From Bacilli bacterium (GTDB taxonomy: Bacteria; Bacillota_I; Bacilli_A; RF39; UBA660): DNA of 64,000 nucleotides. Where the stretch lies: contig JAFQSD010000001.1 of NCBI GenBank assembly GCA_017409785.1, forward strand, positions 248,001-312,000, read 5' to 3'. The position numbers and the translations under genes were made by a program. This document shows positions 15,662-23,631 of the stretch, piece by piece (positions within the stretch are counted from its first letter, which is position 1; every line of letters begins with the position of its first letter). Below the pieces are notes generated by a model. That model had not been told where the DNA came from. It did not search any database and saw only the letters and a list, made by a program, of their open reading frames with translations.

Positions 15662-16478
15662 TTATAAGTTTAGCATGTAATACAACTTTTTCATAATCAT
15701 TAAAACAAGTAGATAAAGTTAATACATTATCATTTTCACTAACGCTTGTATTAAAATTATGAAAACTTCTATTTATTAGCATTGTAGTCCAATTATTAAA
15801 TTCTTCATTAGAATTAAAATCAACTTGTATATAATCACTAGTAGTAGGTATATGATATACACTAAATACTTGCCATAATGTATTTTCTTTTTCAGTAGAT
15901 AATTTAACAACATAATTATTAGTATTATTAAGCCAACCACTATTTAATATGTTTTTTAAAGAACCAAACATAGTAGTATCTAATCTACCATGAGCATATA
16001 TAATTGTATTTTTAGATAAAGAGTCAATATTATTTCTATAATCTAAGAAAACCCATCCAGCATTATTATAAGAGTTATTAAATGAATGATTTAAATAGTA
16101 CTTATTATCATTAGTTTGTACAAACGGATAATTAATATTAGTTCCACTAACTTGTATCCAACCCTTAGTATTATTATTTATTTTCTTTAATTCTTGAAAA
16201 TTAACATTAATTAAATTCATTTTTATATAGTCCCAATAAGGATTAGCCTTTGGGATTTCTTCAACCTGTTCTATGACTTCAACATTCTCAGATTCTTGAG
16301 TAACTTCTTCAATTTCTACAACTTCTTGTATTTCTTCAATTTGTTTTTCTATTCTTTCAGAGTCAGCTTTCCATATAACAATATCTTTAAGTGAAATAAC
16401 TAAACCAATTAAACAAGTTAAGGCAATAACTATTGCAAAAATATTCTTCCATTTAGGTTTTAATCTTTTCTTTATCAT
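15645..16478 (-). CDS. Class B sortase (second copy)
   Basis: A 277-residue sortase with a basic N-terminus, one membrane span (about 12-32), an acidic Glu/Val-rich linker (40-75) and an extracellular catalytic domain. Class B marks: GWIQVSGTNINYPFVQ, YYLNHSFN, GWVFLDYRN, the catalytic His in IYAHGR (H163) and the catalytic Cys in TLSTCFND (C258). The usual arginine before VVVHAKL is a lysine here (YEKVVLHAKL, K264). It is divergent from the neighbouring surface-protein gene at 16606, whose C-terminus has an NPNTF motif, so that protein is the likely substrate. It differs clearly from the sortase at 1218. Confidence 0.92.
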   Translation of the reverse strand: MIKKRLKPKWKNIFAIVIALTCLIGLVISLKDIVIWKADSERIEKQIEEIQEVVEIEEVTQESENVEVIEQVEEIPKANPYWDYIKMNLINVNFQELKKINNNTKGWIQVSGTNINYPFVQTNDNKYYLNHSFNNSYNNAGWVFLDYRNNIDSLSKNTIIYAHGRLDTTMFGSLKNILNSGWLNNTNNYVVKLSTEKENTLWQVFSVYHIPTTSDYIQVDFNSNEEFNNWTTMLINRSFHNFNTSVSENDNVLTLSTCFNDYEKVVLHAKLIKKETR

Positions 16479-16605
16479 ATAAATACACCTACTAATATAA
16501 TATCATTTTTTTATAAATTTTAATAAAATATATTTGAATTAAAAAAAATTTATTGTATAATTAAAACAAGATAAGAAACTATAATAGTAGAGAAAAGAGG
16601 TACAT

Positions 16606-17610
16606 ATGAAAACAAAAAATTATTTATTTTTACTTGCATTTGCAATGTTTATCTTATCACCATTTAAAGTTAATGCCTATGAATTAACTGCCTACGATTA
16701 TGAAGGAACTGAAAAGACAATTGAAGTTGAATCTTCTGATACAATAGAGGCAGTAAAAACAAAGATCGGAATGGAAGCAGGTAAGACTGCAGATGATACA
16801 ATACTTGTATTAGATGGAAGAGAAATGGAAAATGGAAGAATGCTTTCAGATTATACAATCGATCCTGCTACAGATGCACTTTATATGTTAGGTGATACAG
16901 TTGTTACATTAAATGCTGGTACAGGAGCAACATTCGAAGGACTACCAACTGATCAAACTACATATTTACTACCTTTATATGTAATACCATATACAGACTT
17001 CGATAGTTTTGGAGTAAAAAAAGCTGGATATACATTTAAGGGATGGTATACAGATCCTACTGATGGTGATTATATAGACTATTATTTAAATACAGCGCCA
17101 CCAAGTAACGCAGTGTTCTATGCCCAATGGTATACAGAAGGAACAATGGTAATTGACATTACTAAAGCAGTAAATACAGATGACTTACCATATAATGAAG
17201 TTGTTATGATAGAATACTTAGCTGGTATAGGTGAATTAATCATCGAAAATGGAACGGTTAAAAACAAGGATTGATTAGCATTATTCTATATTTCAGATCC
17301 AGATGGCATGTTTGTTTTTTACGATGATGTAACTACAGATAATAATATTACATATACATTAGAACAAGTTGATAAAGATGCTCTTGTAGCAAATGGATTT
17401 ACTGATTGTCCTGATAAAGTAGAAATTATTGTTTCAACTATAGCACCTGGAACAAATCCTGGTACAACACCAAGCGGTCCTGCTGTAGAAAACCCAAATA
17501 CATTTGATGGAATTGGTAATAGTTTATTCATTGGAGCAATGTCATTACTTGGTTTAGTAGGAGCAACAATCTATTTAACAAAAAAGAACAAAACAGTAAA
17601 AAGCAATTAA
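16606..17610 (+). pseudogene. Surface protein with ubiquitin-like domain, interrupted by in-frame TGA
   Basis: One reading frame of 334 codons broken only by TGA at 17272-17274 (codon 223). Residues 1-24 are a Sec signal peptide. Residues about 25-96 match ubiquitin closely: EVESSDTIEAVKTKI, VLDGREMENGR and LSDYTI align with EVEPSDTIENVKAKI, IFAGKQLEDGR and LSDYNI. Residues about 100-175 resemble the InlB B-repeat (GYTFKGWYTD ... AVFYAQW). After the stop the frame continues and ends in a sorting signal: NPNTF, a hydrophobic span and a KKNK tail. With Trp (TGG) instead of TGA the protein would be intact. Without readthrough, a secreted but unanchored 222-residue product is made. The neighbouring divergent sortase is the likely partner. 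Confidence 0.75.
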
Positions 17611-17620
17611 TTATTAAAGT

Positions 17621-17650
17621 AAAAAGACTAGAGTAATCTAGTCTTTTTTT
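17621..17650 (+). terminator. CTAGA-type terminator after the ubiquitin-like gene
   Basis: AAAGACTAGA / TCTAGTCTTT with a GTAA loop and T-run. Confidence 0.85.
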
Positions 17651-17754
17651 ATGAAAAGATAGTTAATTAAAGAAGTAAATATTCAGTAATATAATAGTGA
17701 ATTTTTTCACTATTTTTTTTGAAGAATAAATTATGATAAAATACGACAAAATAC

Positions 17755-17785
17755 TTGACAGAGAAACGTGGGGGGGGGGTACAAT
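17755..17785 (+). promoter_or_regulatory. Promoter with a G10 tract in its spacer (possible phase switch)
   Basis: TTGACA at 17755-17760 and TACAAT at 17780-17785 are 19 bases apart, and the last ten spacer bases (17770-17779) are all G. Loss of two G would give the optimal 17-base spacing. Long G tracts between -35 and -10 in other bacteria change length by slipped pairing and switch surface genes on and off. Another -10-like TATAAT at 17792-17797 is too far from the -35. The start codon of the first gene lies at 17813. Confidence 0.6.
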
Positions 17786-17812
17786 TTTATATATAATAGG
17801 GAGTGTAGTAAA

Positions 17813-18763
17813 ATGAACAAGAAAACAAAAAAGATAGTAATGTTAATAGTTCTATTGATGCTATTAGTTGGCATTGGATATGCATCACTAAAACTGCAAT
17901 TAACAATTAACGGAACAACAACAATTAAAAATAATAACTTTTCAATTAAATTTGCCAATATAGTTGCAAAAGAAGGAAGTGTAACACCAACTACAGCTGC
18001 AACAATAGGCTCTGATAATGTATCAGTATCATTTGACGTAGTTTTATCAAATCCTGGAGAATATTATGGATTTAATCTTGATGTAGTAAATGCCGGTGCA
18101 TTAGGAGCAGTAATTGAAAGTTTTAATAAAACATCTTTGACAGAAGAACAGCAAAAGTATTTATCATACGAAATAAATTATGTTGATGGGACAGCTATTA
18201 GCGTAGGCGATTTTTTAGCAAAAGGTGAAAGTAACACAATAAGTGTATTAATAGCGTACAAAGAAAGTCCAGAAGAAATGCCAAATACATCAGAACAAAC
18301 CTTAAATTTTTCATTTAGTATAAATTATGTAGAAGGCGTTGACAAGTCAACAGTAGTAAGAACAACAGCAAATACATATGCTCAAGAATTGCCAACAAAC
18401 TTAACAAGTACAACAAATCTATATACAGCCTTAACTCCTAAACAAGGTTACTATACTGCAACAGGATATGATGATAACACAGCAACTGGGCTAAAAGCAG
18501 TATCAATAGTAATTCCAGTAGTACCTGGTGATAAAATTCAATCAAGTTCATTCAACGACGCAAGTTATCCAACTGGTGGACAAGCGGGAATTAGAGTTAC
18601 ATATTTAAAAGATAACACAATAGTATCATCATTTTCTCCAACAGAAGTAAATACAGAGTATAAAACTAATAATTATTTAACAGTACCAGAAGGAGCCAAC
18701 GCAGTATCAATTGCCTGGTGGGAAGCAGATGATACAAACTGGGCTTACTTATTAGTTTCGTAG
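17813..18763 (+). CDS. SipW-type secreted protein, TasA-like, with C-terminal module
   Basis: A 316-residue exported protein. The N-terminus has the form processed by SipW-type peptidases: basic residues, a hydrophobic helix ending IGYASLKLQL, then NGTTTIKNNNFSIKFANI, as in TasA/camelysin-like fibre or matrix proteins. Residues about 30-180 form the predicted beta-rich domain. The last 130 residues (TTANTYAQEL to the end) form a separate beta-rich module almost identical to the C-terminus of the next protein. I chose the ATG at 17813, in front of the hydrophobic signal; an upstream GTG would lie in the G tract. It is first in an operon with the next gene. Confidence 0.72.
   Translation: MNKKTKKIVMLIVLLMLLVGIGYASLKLQLTINGTTTIKNNNFSIKFANIVAKEGSVTPTTAATIGSDNVSVSFDVVLSNPGEYYGFNLDVVNAGALGAVIESFNKTSLTEEQQKYLSYEINYVDGTAISVGDFLAKGESNTISVLIAYKESPEEMPNTSEQTLNFSFSINYVEGVDKSTVVRTTANTYAQELPTNLTSTTNLYTALTPKQGYYTATGYDDNTATGLKAVSIVIPVVPGDKIQSSSFNDASYPTGGQAGIRVTYLKDNTIVSSFSPTEVNTEYKTNNYLTVPEGANAVSIAWWEADDTNWAYLLVS
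18353..18763 (+). repeat. Duplicated C-terminal module, copy 1
   Basis: Encodes TTANTYAQ ... AYLLVS and is nearly identical in DNA and protein to 20082-20491. The last 250 bases differ at only a few positions, which points to recent duplication or gene conversion. Confidence 0.85.
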
Positions 18764-18772
18764 GAGGAAAGA

Positions 18773-20491
18773 ATGATGAAAAATAATAAAGATAATAGAA
18801 AGCATTTATTAATAATAATTTTAATAATATTAGTTTTAGGAATAGGTTATGCAACATTAAAAACTAATTTAAATATTCTTGGAACAACAACAATAAAAAA
18901 TAATAATTTTACAATTAAATTTGCAAATATCCAGGAAAAAGAGGGGAGCACAACTCCAACAAAAGCCGCAACTATTGGTAGTGATGAAACGTCTCTTACA
19001 TTTGATATAGCATTAGATTCACCTGGAGATTATTACGGATTTAATGTCGATATTGTAAATTCAGGAACATTAAATGCCGAACTTGAAAGTTTTGAAATGA
19101 CAGAACTTACTGAGGAAGAACAAAAATATCTAACATATGATGTTAAATATTCTAGTGGTAGTGCTGTGTCTGTAGGAGATATCATACCAAAAAAGACTAC
19201 AAAGACAATAGAAGTTCTAATAGCCTACAAAGAAAATCCTGAAAGTTATCCAACATCATCAGAGCAAACACATAGTTTTAAATTTGAAGTTAATTTCGTA
19301 GAAACAGATAAAGAAAGCAAATATGAAGGCACTGTAGTTTCTATATTAGGAGACAGTATCTCAACATTAAAAGGCTATATCCCAACAGGAAATAGAGCGA
19401 GATATGTTCAAACAGAAGCAGAAGCAATTAATGGATTGCTATATATGCCATATGAAGAAACATGGTGGGGGCAAGTAATTAATGAAAATAATATGGTATT
19501 AGGTATAAATGACAGCTGGGCTGGATCAAGAGTATCAAATACATCAGCAACTAACTCTGGAGATTATGGACCAGATGCAGCTATGGCTGGTATGACAAGA
19601 TTACAAAAATTAGATGATAATGGTACACCAGGTTTAATATTATTCTATGGTGGTACAAATGATATTGGTGGAGCAGTAGCAATGGGAACATTTGATCCTA
19701 CAGCTTCATACGCTACAACATTAGATACAACAGCAACTACTTATACAAATTTTGTAGAAGCCTATACAATGGCTATCTTAAGAATGCAATATCTTTATCC
19801 AAACGCAGAAATAGTTGTACTTTTACCAACATATACAAGTTCATATTACACATTAACAGAACTAACAACATATAATGCAGAGATTATTAAGATTTGTGAA
19901 CATTTTGATATTAAATATATTGATTTAAGAGAATCTGGAATAACAACATCTCAATTAGCAGATGGTATTCATCCAAATGCAACTGGTATGGATTTAATTA
20001 GTAATTATGTAACAGAAAAACTTAATTCAAATAAGTCTAATGAAAATTCATCTAGTTCAAGCGGAAATAATAGCAGTAGTATTACAAGAACAACAGCAAA
20101 TACATATGCACAATCACTACCAGCAAATTTCTCAAGTACAACAAACTTATATGCAGAGCTTACACCTAAAACTGGTTACTATACTGCAACAGGATACGAT
20201 AATACCACAGCAACAGGTCTAAAAGCAGTATCAATAGTAATTCCAGTAGTACCTGGTGATAAAATTCAATCAAGTTCATTCAACGATGCTACTCCTCCTA
20301 CAGGTGGGCAAGCAGGAATAAGAGTAACATATTTAAAAGATAATACAATAGTATCATCGTTTTCTCCAACAGAAGTAAATACAGAGTATAAAACTAATAA
20401 TTATTTAACAGTACCAGAAGGAGCTAACGCAGTATCAATTGCCTGGTGGGAAGCAGATGATACAAATTGGGCATACTTATTAGTTAACTAG
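18773..20491 (+). CDS. SipW-type exported SGNH/GDSL hydrolase
   Basis: A 572-residue exported esterase-like enzyme. Residues 1-180 repeat the architecture of the preceding protein: hydrophobic signal ending GIGYATLKTNL, then a TasA-like domain. The catalytic domain (about 185-420) is an SGNH hydrolase: SILGDSIST with the nucleophilic Ser, FYGGTNDIGG with the conserved Asn, and ADGIHPN with the Asp and His. Such enzymes remove acyl groups from surface glycans. A Ser/Asn linker and a 130-residue C-terminal module shared with the upstream protein follow. AGGAGG lies 5-8 bases before two adjacent ATGs; 18776 is nearly as likely. It lies 9 bases after the upstream gene. Confidence 0.82.
   Translation: MMKNNKDNRKHLLIIILIILVLGIGYATLKTNLNILGTTTIKNNNFTIKFANIQEKEGSTTPTKAATIGSDETSLTFDIALDSPGDYYGFNVDIVNSGTLNAELESFEMTELTEEEQKYLTYDVKYSSGSAVSVGDIIPKKTTKTIEVLIAYKENPESYPTSSEQTHSFKFEVNFVETDKESKYEGTVVSILGDSISTLKGYIPTGNRARYVQTEAEAINGLLYMPYEETWWGQVINENNMVLGINDSWAGSRVSNTSATNSGDYGPDAAMAGMTRLQKLDDNGTPGLILFYGGTNDIGGAVAMGTFDPTASYATTLDTTATTYTNFVEAYTMAILRMQYLYPNAEIVVLLPTYTSSYYTLTELTTYNAEIIKICEHFDIKYIDLRESGITTSQLADGIHPNATGMDLISNYVTEKLNSNKSNENSSSSSGNNSSSITRTTANTYAQSLPANFSSTTNLYAELTPKTGYYTATGYDNTTATGLKAVSIVIPVVPGDKIQSSSFNDATPPTGGQAGIRVTYLKDNTIVSSFSPTEVNTEYKTNNYLTVPEGANAVSIAWWEADDTNWAYLLVN
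20082..20491 (+). repeat. Duplicated C-terminal module, copy 2
   Basis: Partner of 18353-18763; encodes TTANTYAQ ... AYLLVN. Confidence 0.85.
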
Positions 20492-20502
20492 ACAAAATAA
20501 AT

Positions 20503-20534
20503 AAAACAAACTAGTTTTTGACTAGTTTGTTTTA
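20503..20534 (+). terminator. Terminator after the hydrolase gene
   Basis: AAACAAACTAG / CTAGTTTGTTT stem with a 7-base loop and T-rich 3' side. It separates the hydrolase from the peptidase gene, which may have a separate promoter or be reached by readthrough. Confidence 0.8.
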
Positions 20535-20574
20535 TCCAATTAATGTAATAAAATAAAGAATAAAGAGGAATATA

Positions 20575-21714
20575 ATGAAGAAAAGGGATATAAAAAATAT
20601 ATTAATATTCATTGTTTTATTTATTTATATTTATATATATAAAACAATATTAATAAACAAATATTTACATTTAGAACAAATTATATCACCTATAATTCTT
20701 ATTATAATAAGCTTTATATCAGTATTATTACTAGGGATAAGAAAAACTCCAGATAAAATATTAGAAAAACACGCCAAAAACCTTTTGTTGTATGAAATAG
20801 TAGTATATTTTTTAATCACTTATGGTATTGGTATATTTGTTGGTTTTCTAAGAAATTCATATTCGCTAGAACCAATTAGTATTTTAAAACATATAATATC
20901 CCCAATATTTTTTATACTAACAACAGAAATACTAAGAAATATTGTTATACAAGCAAATAAGGATAAGAAATATCCCATTGTAATAATAACGGCAATTATA
21001 ATTATATTAGAATTATTAATGTCAATAAATAGTTACAAGATATCTACAACAGAAGGAATGTTCAGATTAATAGCGAGTTCATTGATACCACTAATAGCTA
21101 AGCATCACATGCTATCATATTTATCATATAAAACAGGTATTAAACTACCTTTAGTATATAGATTAATATTTGACTTATACATTTATATAGCCCCAATATT
21201 CCCGAGTTTTGGGGAGTCAATACAAGCTATTATAAATATTGTATTTAATGAAATAGTATATTTATCAATGTATAAATTGGCGAATGAAAGAGCCTATAAA
21301 GAGCACAATTTTAAAACAAAAAAACTTGATATTATTGACCTTGCATATTCAGTATTTGTAATTATTATAGTTGCTCTTGTTTCAGGATTATTTAAATATA
21401 CTTTAATTGCAGTTGGTTCTGATTCTATGTCTCCTACATTTAATAAAGGAGACGCAGTATTTATAAATCAAAAACCAACAAAAGAAGAACTAAAAAAAGG
21501 TGATATAGTTTTCTTTGAACATCAAGGAAAACCAATAATTCACCGTATAGAGGAAATAAAAACAATTAATAATATAGAATTCTACTATACAAAAGGGGAT
21601 GCCAATAATGTTGGCGATGAAATCCCTTTAACATACAAGGACATTAAAGGTGAGGTAAAACTAATAGTACCTTACGTTGGATATTTTAGCATATTAATAG
21701 AAGAATATAGGTGA
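20575..21714 (+). CDS. SipW-type (ER/archaeal-like) signal peptidase I with membrane domain
   Basis: A 379-residue protein. The first 260 residues hold about seven membrane spans without recognised motifs. The C-terminal 110 residues are a signal peptidase of the SipW/ER type: VGSDSMSPTFNKGDAVF with the catalytic Ser (S284) and HRIEEI with a His (H323) where bacterial LepB enzymes have Lys, then KGDANNVGDE. SipW-type enzymes process TasA-like precursors, and two such proteins are encoded just upstream, so this is the likely dedicated peptidase. The extra N-terminal membrane domain makes it about twice the usual length of SipW. Confidence 0.82.
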   Translation: MKKRDIKNILIFIVLFIYIYIYKTILINKYLHLEQIISPIILIIISFISVLLLGIRKTPDKILEKHAKNLLLYEIVVYFLITYGIGIFVGFLRNSYSLEPISILKHIISPIFFILTTEILRNIVIQANKDKKYPIVIITAIIIILELLMSINSYKISTTEGMFRLIASSLIPLIAKHHMLSYLSYKTGIKLPLVYRLIFDLYIYIAPIFPSFGESIQAIINIVFNEIVYLSMYKLANERAYKEHNFKTKKLDIIDLAYSVFVIIIVALVSGLFKYTLIAVGSDSMSPTFNKGDAVFINQKPTKEELKKGDIVFFEHQGKPIIHRIEEIKTINNIEFYYTKGDANNVGDEIPLTYKDIKGEVKLIVPYVGYFSILIEEYR

Positions 21715-21722
21715 AGCAAACA

Positions 21723-22370
21723 ATGAAAAAGAAACATAATAAAATAGAAATAATAATTTTGTGTATAGGTGCAATTCTAGTAATGTCATTATTAGGAATA
21801 TGCTTTAGTGAATTAAAAGAATACTCCAGTATAATAATTACACTATTAGTAATAGATATAATAGTATTAGTATTATATAAACATAACACTAGAACTCCGG
21901 AATCAATATTTAAGTCAAAAATAAAAAATATTATAAATACATATGATTCTGTATTAGCTAAAGTTGATGTAAATATATTACCTGACTTAAGTGATAAAGA
22001 TATAGTTTATATTGATAAATTTGAAGATTTAATCGATACTCAAGGAGAGACAAAAAAACCTATATTTTATAGTATCGCTGAAAGAACAGTATCTTTTGTT
22101 TTAATAGATCATAATCTAGTATGTTATTCTATAATAAGAGAAAATGAAGACTTAATTGATCCGGTAGAACGAAAATTAATAGTCGCAAAAGAAAAGAAAA
22201 ATGTTAGAGATATAGACGAAAGTATATTAGCAGAATTAGATCGAACAACTATAATAAAACTTCCAAATGTTGGGTCATATAAAGTTTCGCCCATACGAAA
22301 GAAAGATACTAAAAAAGAAGAAACTATAGAAGAAAACAACAAAGTTGATGACATAGATGAAATAATTTAA
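21723..22370 (+). CDS. Small membrane protein downstream of the signal peptidase
   Basis: A 215-residue protein of unknown family with two membrane spans at the N-terminus (about 8-27 and 37-54), then a charged domain of about 150 residues containing DSVLAKVDVNILPDLSDKD and a Lys/Glu-rich tail, probably cytoplasmic. I chose the ATG at 21723 because AGGTGA overlapping the stop of the preceding gene lies 7 bases upstream. The tight spacing indicates co-transcription with the signal peptidase. Similar two-span proteins often follow SipW-type peptidases in Bacillota, but I cannot assign a function. Confidence 0.6.
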   Translation: MKKKHNKIEIIILCIGAILVMSLLGICFSELKEYSSIIITLLVIDIIVLVLYKHNTRTPESIFKSKIKNIINTYDSVLAKVDVNILPDLSDKDIVYIDKFEDLIDTQGETKKPIFYSIAERTVSFVLIDHNLVCYSIIRENEDLIDPVERKLIVAKEKKNVRDIDESILAELDRTTIIKLPNVGSYKVSPIRKKDTKKEETIEENNKVDDIDEII

Positions 22371-22376
22371 AAAATA

Positions 22377-22402
22377 AAAGGCTAGAGTGTTCTAGTCTTT
22401 TT
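22377..22402 (+). terminator. CTAGA-type terminator
   Basis: AAAAGGCTAGA / TCTAGTCTTTT with a short GTGT loop and T-run. Confidence 0.85.
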
Positions 22403-22429
22403 TGTTATAATAAAAGCCAGGTGAAAAGT

Positions 22430-23584
22430 ATGACAAAATTACTAATCAAATATCAAGATTCATATATATGTGAAAAGTCTAGAAATGAAATTAATTTTAT
22501 AAATATACCAATGTATTATCCAAATAATGAACCTTTCTCAAATCTAAGTATTTTTATTACTTTATTTGCAACAAATCATTTATCACCAGACTATTCAAGT
22601 AATAAAAAATTAAATGAAATAGAGTGGAGTACATTATTTGAAGAATACTTTTTACCAGAATATCTAAAAGAAGTAGATAAAGATACTTATATATATGATA
22701 TTGATCAACTATTAAAAGATTATCCAACTTATAAAGAACATTATGAAAGTATTGCATCATCATTAACTTTTCCATTAACAATAAAACATCCAGTTGAATT
22801 AAGAAATAAAGAAGAAACATTAGAACTAACAGAAGAAACATTATATGACTGGAGATATCCTTTAACAACAATAAATAATGAATTAGAAAGATTTATAGAT
22901 AAACGCCATAAAGAAAGAACTGATAATGATTGTCTGCTATTATATTCAGGAGGAAAAGATTCAACTTTAGCAGCAATTAGATTATACAATTCTGGTTATA
23001 ATGTTCATTTTATTCATTTTGATAACGGACATATGAGAGATCAAGATAAACCATATTTAACTTTTCAAGAAACGTTTGGCCAAAAAGATGGTTTCTATTT
23101 TGATTATGAACTAAATAGTGTAAATACAAAGGAATTATTTGAAGAGTATTTTAATGAATGGCCAACAGCATTAGAAGACGATCCTTTTCTTCTTTCGGAA
23201 ATAAGATGTCTATCTTGTAGAATGGCAATGTATACCAAAGTCCTTCAAATTGCTAAAGAAAGAGGCTATAAATATATAGCTGAAGGAGCAAGAATTAGTC
23301 AAAAATTTATGTTAGAACAGCTTCCAATAATATCAAGACTAAAAGATTTAGCATCATCTTACGGAATAAAATTAATATTCCCAGTATTATATGTAGATGA
23401 TGATCAACAAGAAATAGAAGAATTATTAGCAAATGGCTATTCTTCTAAAACATGGGAATCTAAATGTTTAATAGGAAAACCAGCAAAAGATAAATCTCAA
23501 GAAGACGAAAGAGTAATTACAGATTATTACGATACAGTATTAGAACCAGCAATACAAAAAAAGTTAAAATACAAAAAAGACTAG
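22430..23584 (+). CDS. PP-loop ATPase of the QueC/ExsB-like kind
   Basis: A 384-residue protein with an N-terminal domain of about 155 residues that I do not recognise and a C-terminal PP-loop ATP pyrophosphatase domain: LLLYSGGKDSTLAAIRL is the SGGxDS nucleotide loop, followed by VHFIHFDNGH. A CLSCRM pair of cysteines and YKYIAEGARISQKFMLEQ follow, and another Cys near the C-terminus (SKCLIGKP) could complete a metal site. Such enzymes activate a substrate by adenylation, for example in tRNA base modification or sulfur transfer; the substrate cannot be told from sequence. The ATG at 22430 follows AGGTGA. Flanking CTAGA terminators make it a single-gene unit. Confidence 0.65.
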   Translation: MTKLLIKYQDSYICEKSRNEINFINIPMYYPNNEPFSNLSIFITLFATNHLSPDYSSNKKLNEIEWSTLFEEYFLPEYLKEVDKDTYIYDIDQLLKDYPTYKEHYESIASSLTFPLTIKHPVELRNKEETLELTEETLYDWRYPLTTINNELERFIDKRHKERTDNDCLLLYSGGKDSTLAAIRLYNSGYNVHFIHFDNGHMRDQDKPYLTFQETFGQKDGFYFDYELNSVNTKELFEEYFNEWPTALEDDPFLLSEIRCLSCRMAMYTKVLQIAKERGYKYIAEGARISQKFMLEQLPIISRLKDLASSYGIKLIFPVLYVDDDQQEIEELLANGYSSKTWESKCLIGKPAKDKSQEDERVITDYYDTVLEPAIQKKLKYKKD

Positions 23585-23601
23585 AGTAATCTAGTCTTTT
23601 T
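23573..23601 (+). terminator. CTAGA-type terminator
   Basis: AAAGACTAGA / TCTAGTCTTT with GTAA loop; overlaps the stop codon of the PP-loop gene. Confidence 0.85.
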
Positions 23602-23631
23602 AATGTTATAATAAACTAAAAGAGGTATAAA

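Noticed and set aside
17272..17274. TGA read as tryptophan (mycoplasma-type code)
   Set aside because: Dozens of intact genes here use TGG for Trp, no other gene is broken by TGA, and several genes (7533, 21714, 26672) end in TGA at the expected place. A one-base nonsense change is simpler.
17272..17274. TGA as selenocysteine
   Set aside because: No redox motif around it, no hairpin that I can see just downstream, and the position suits Trp in this domain type.
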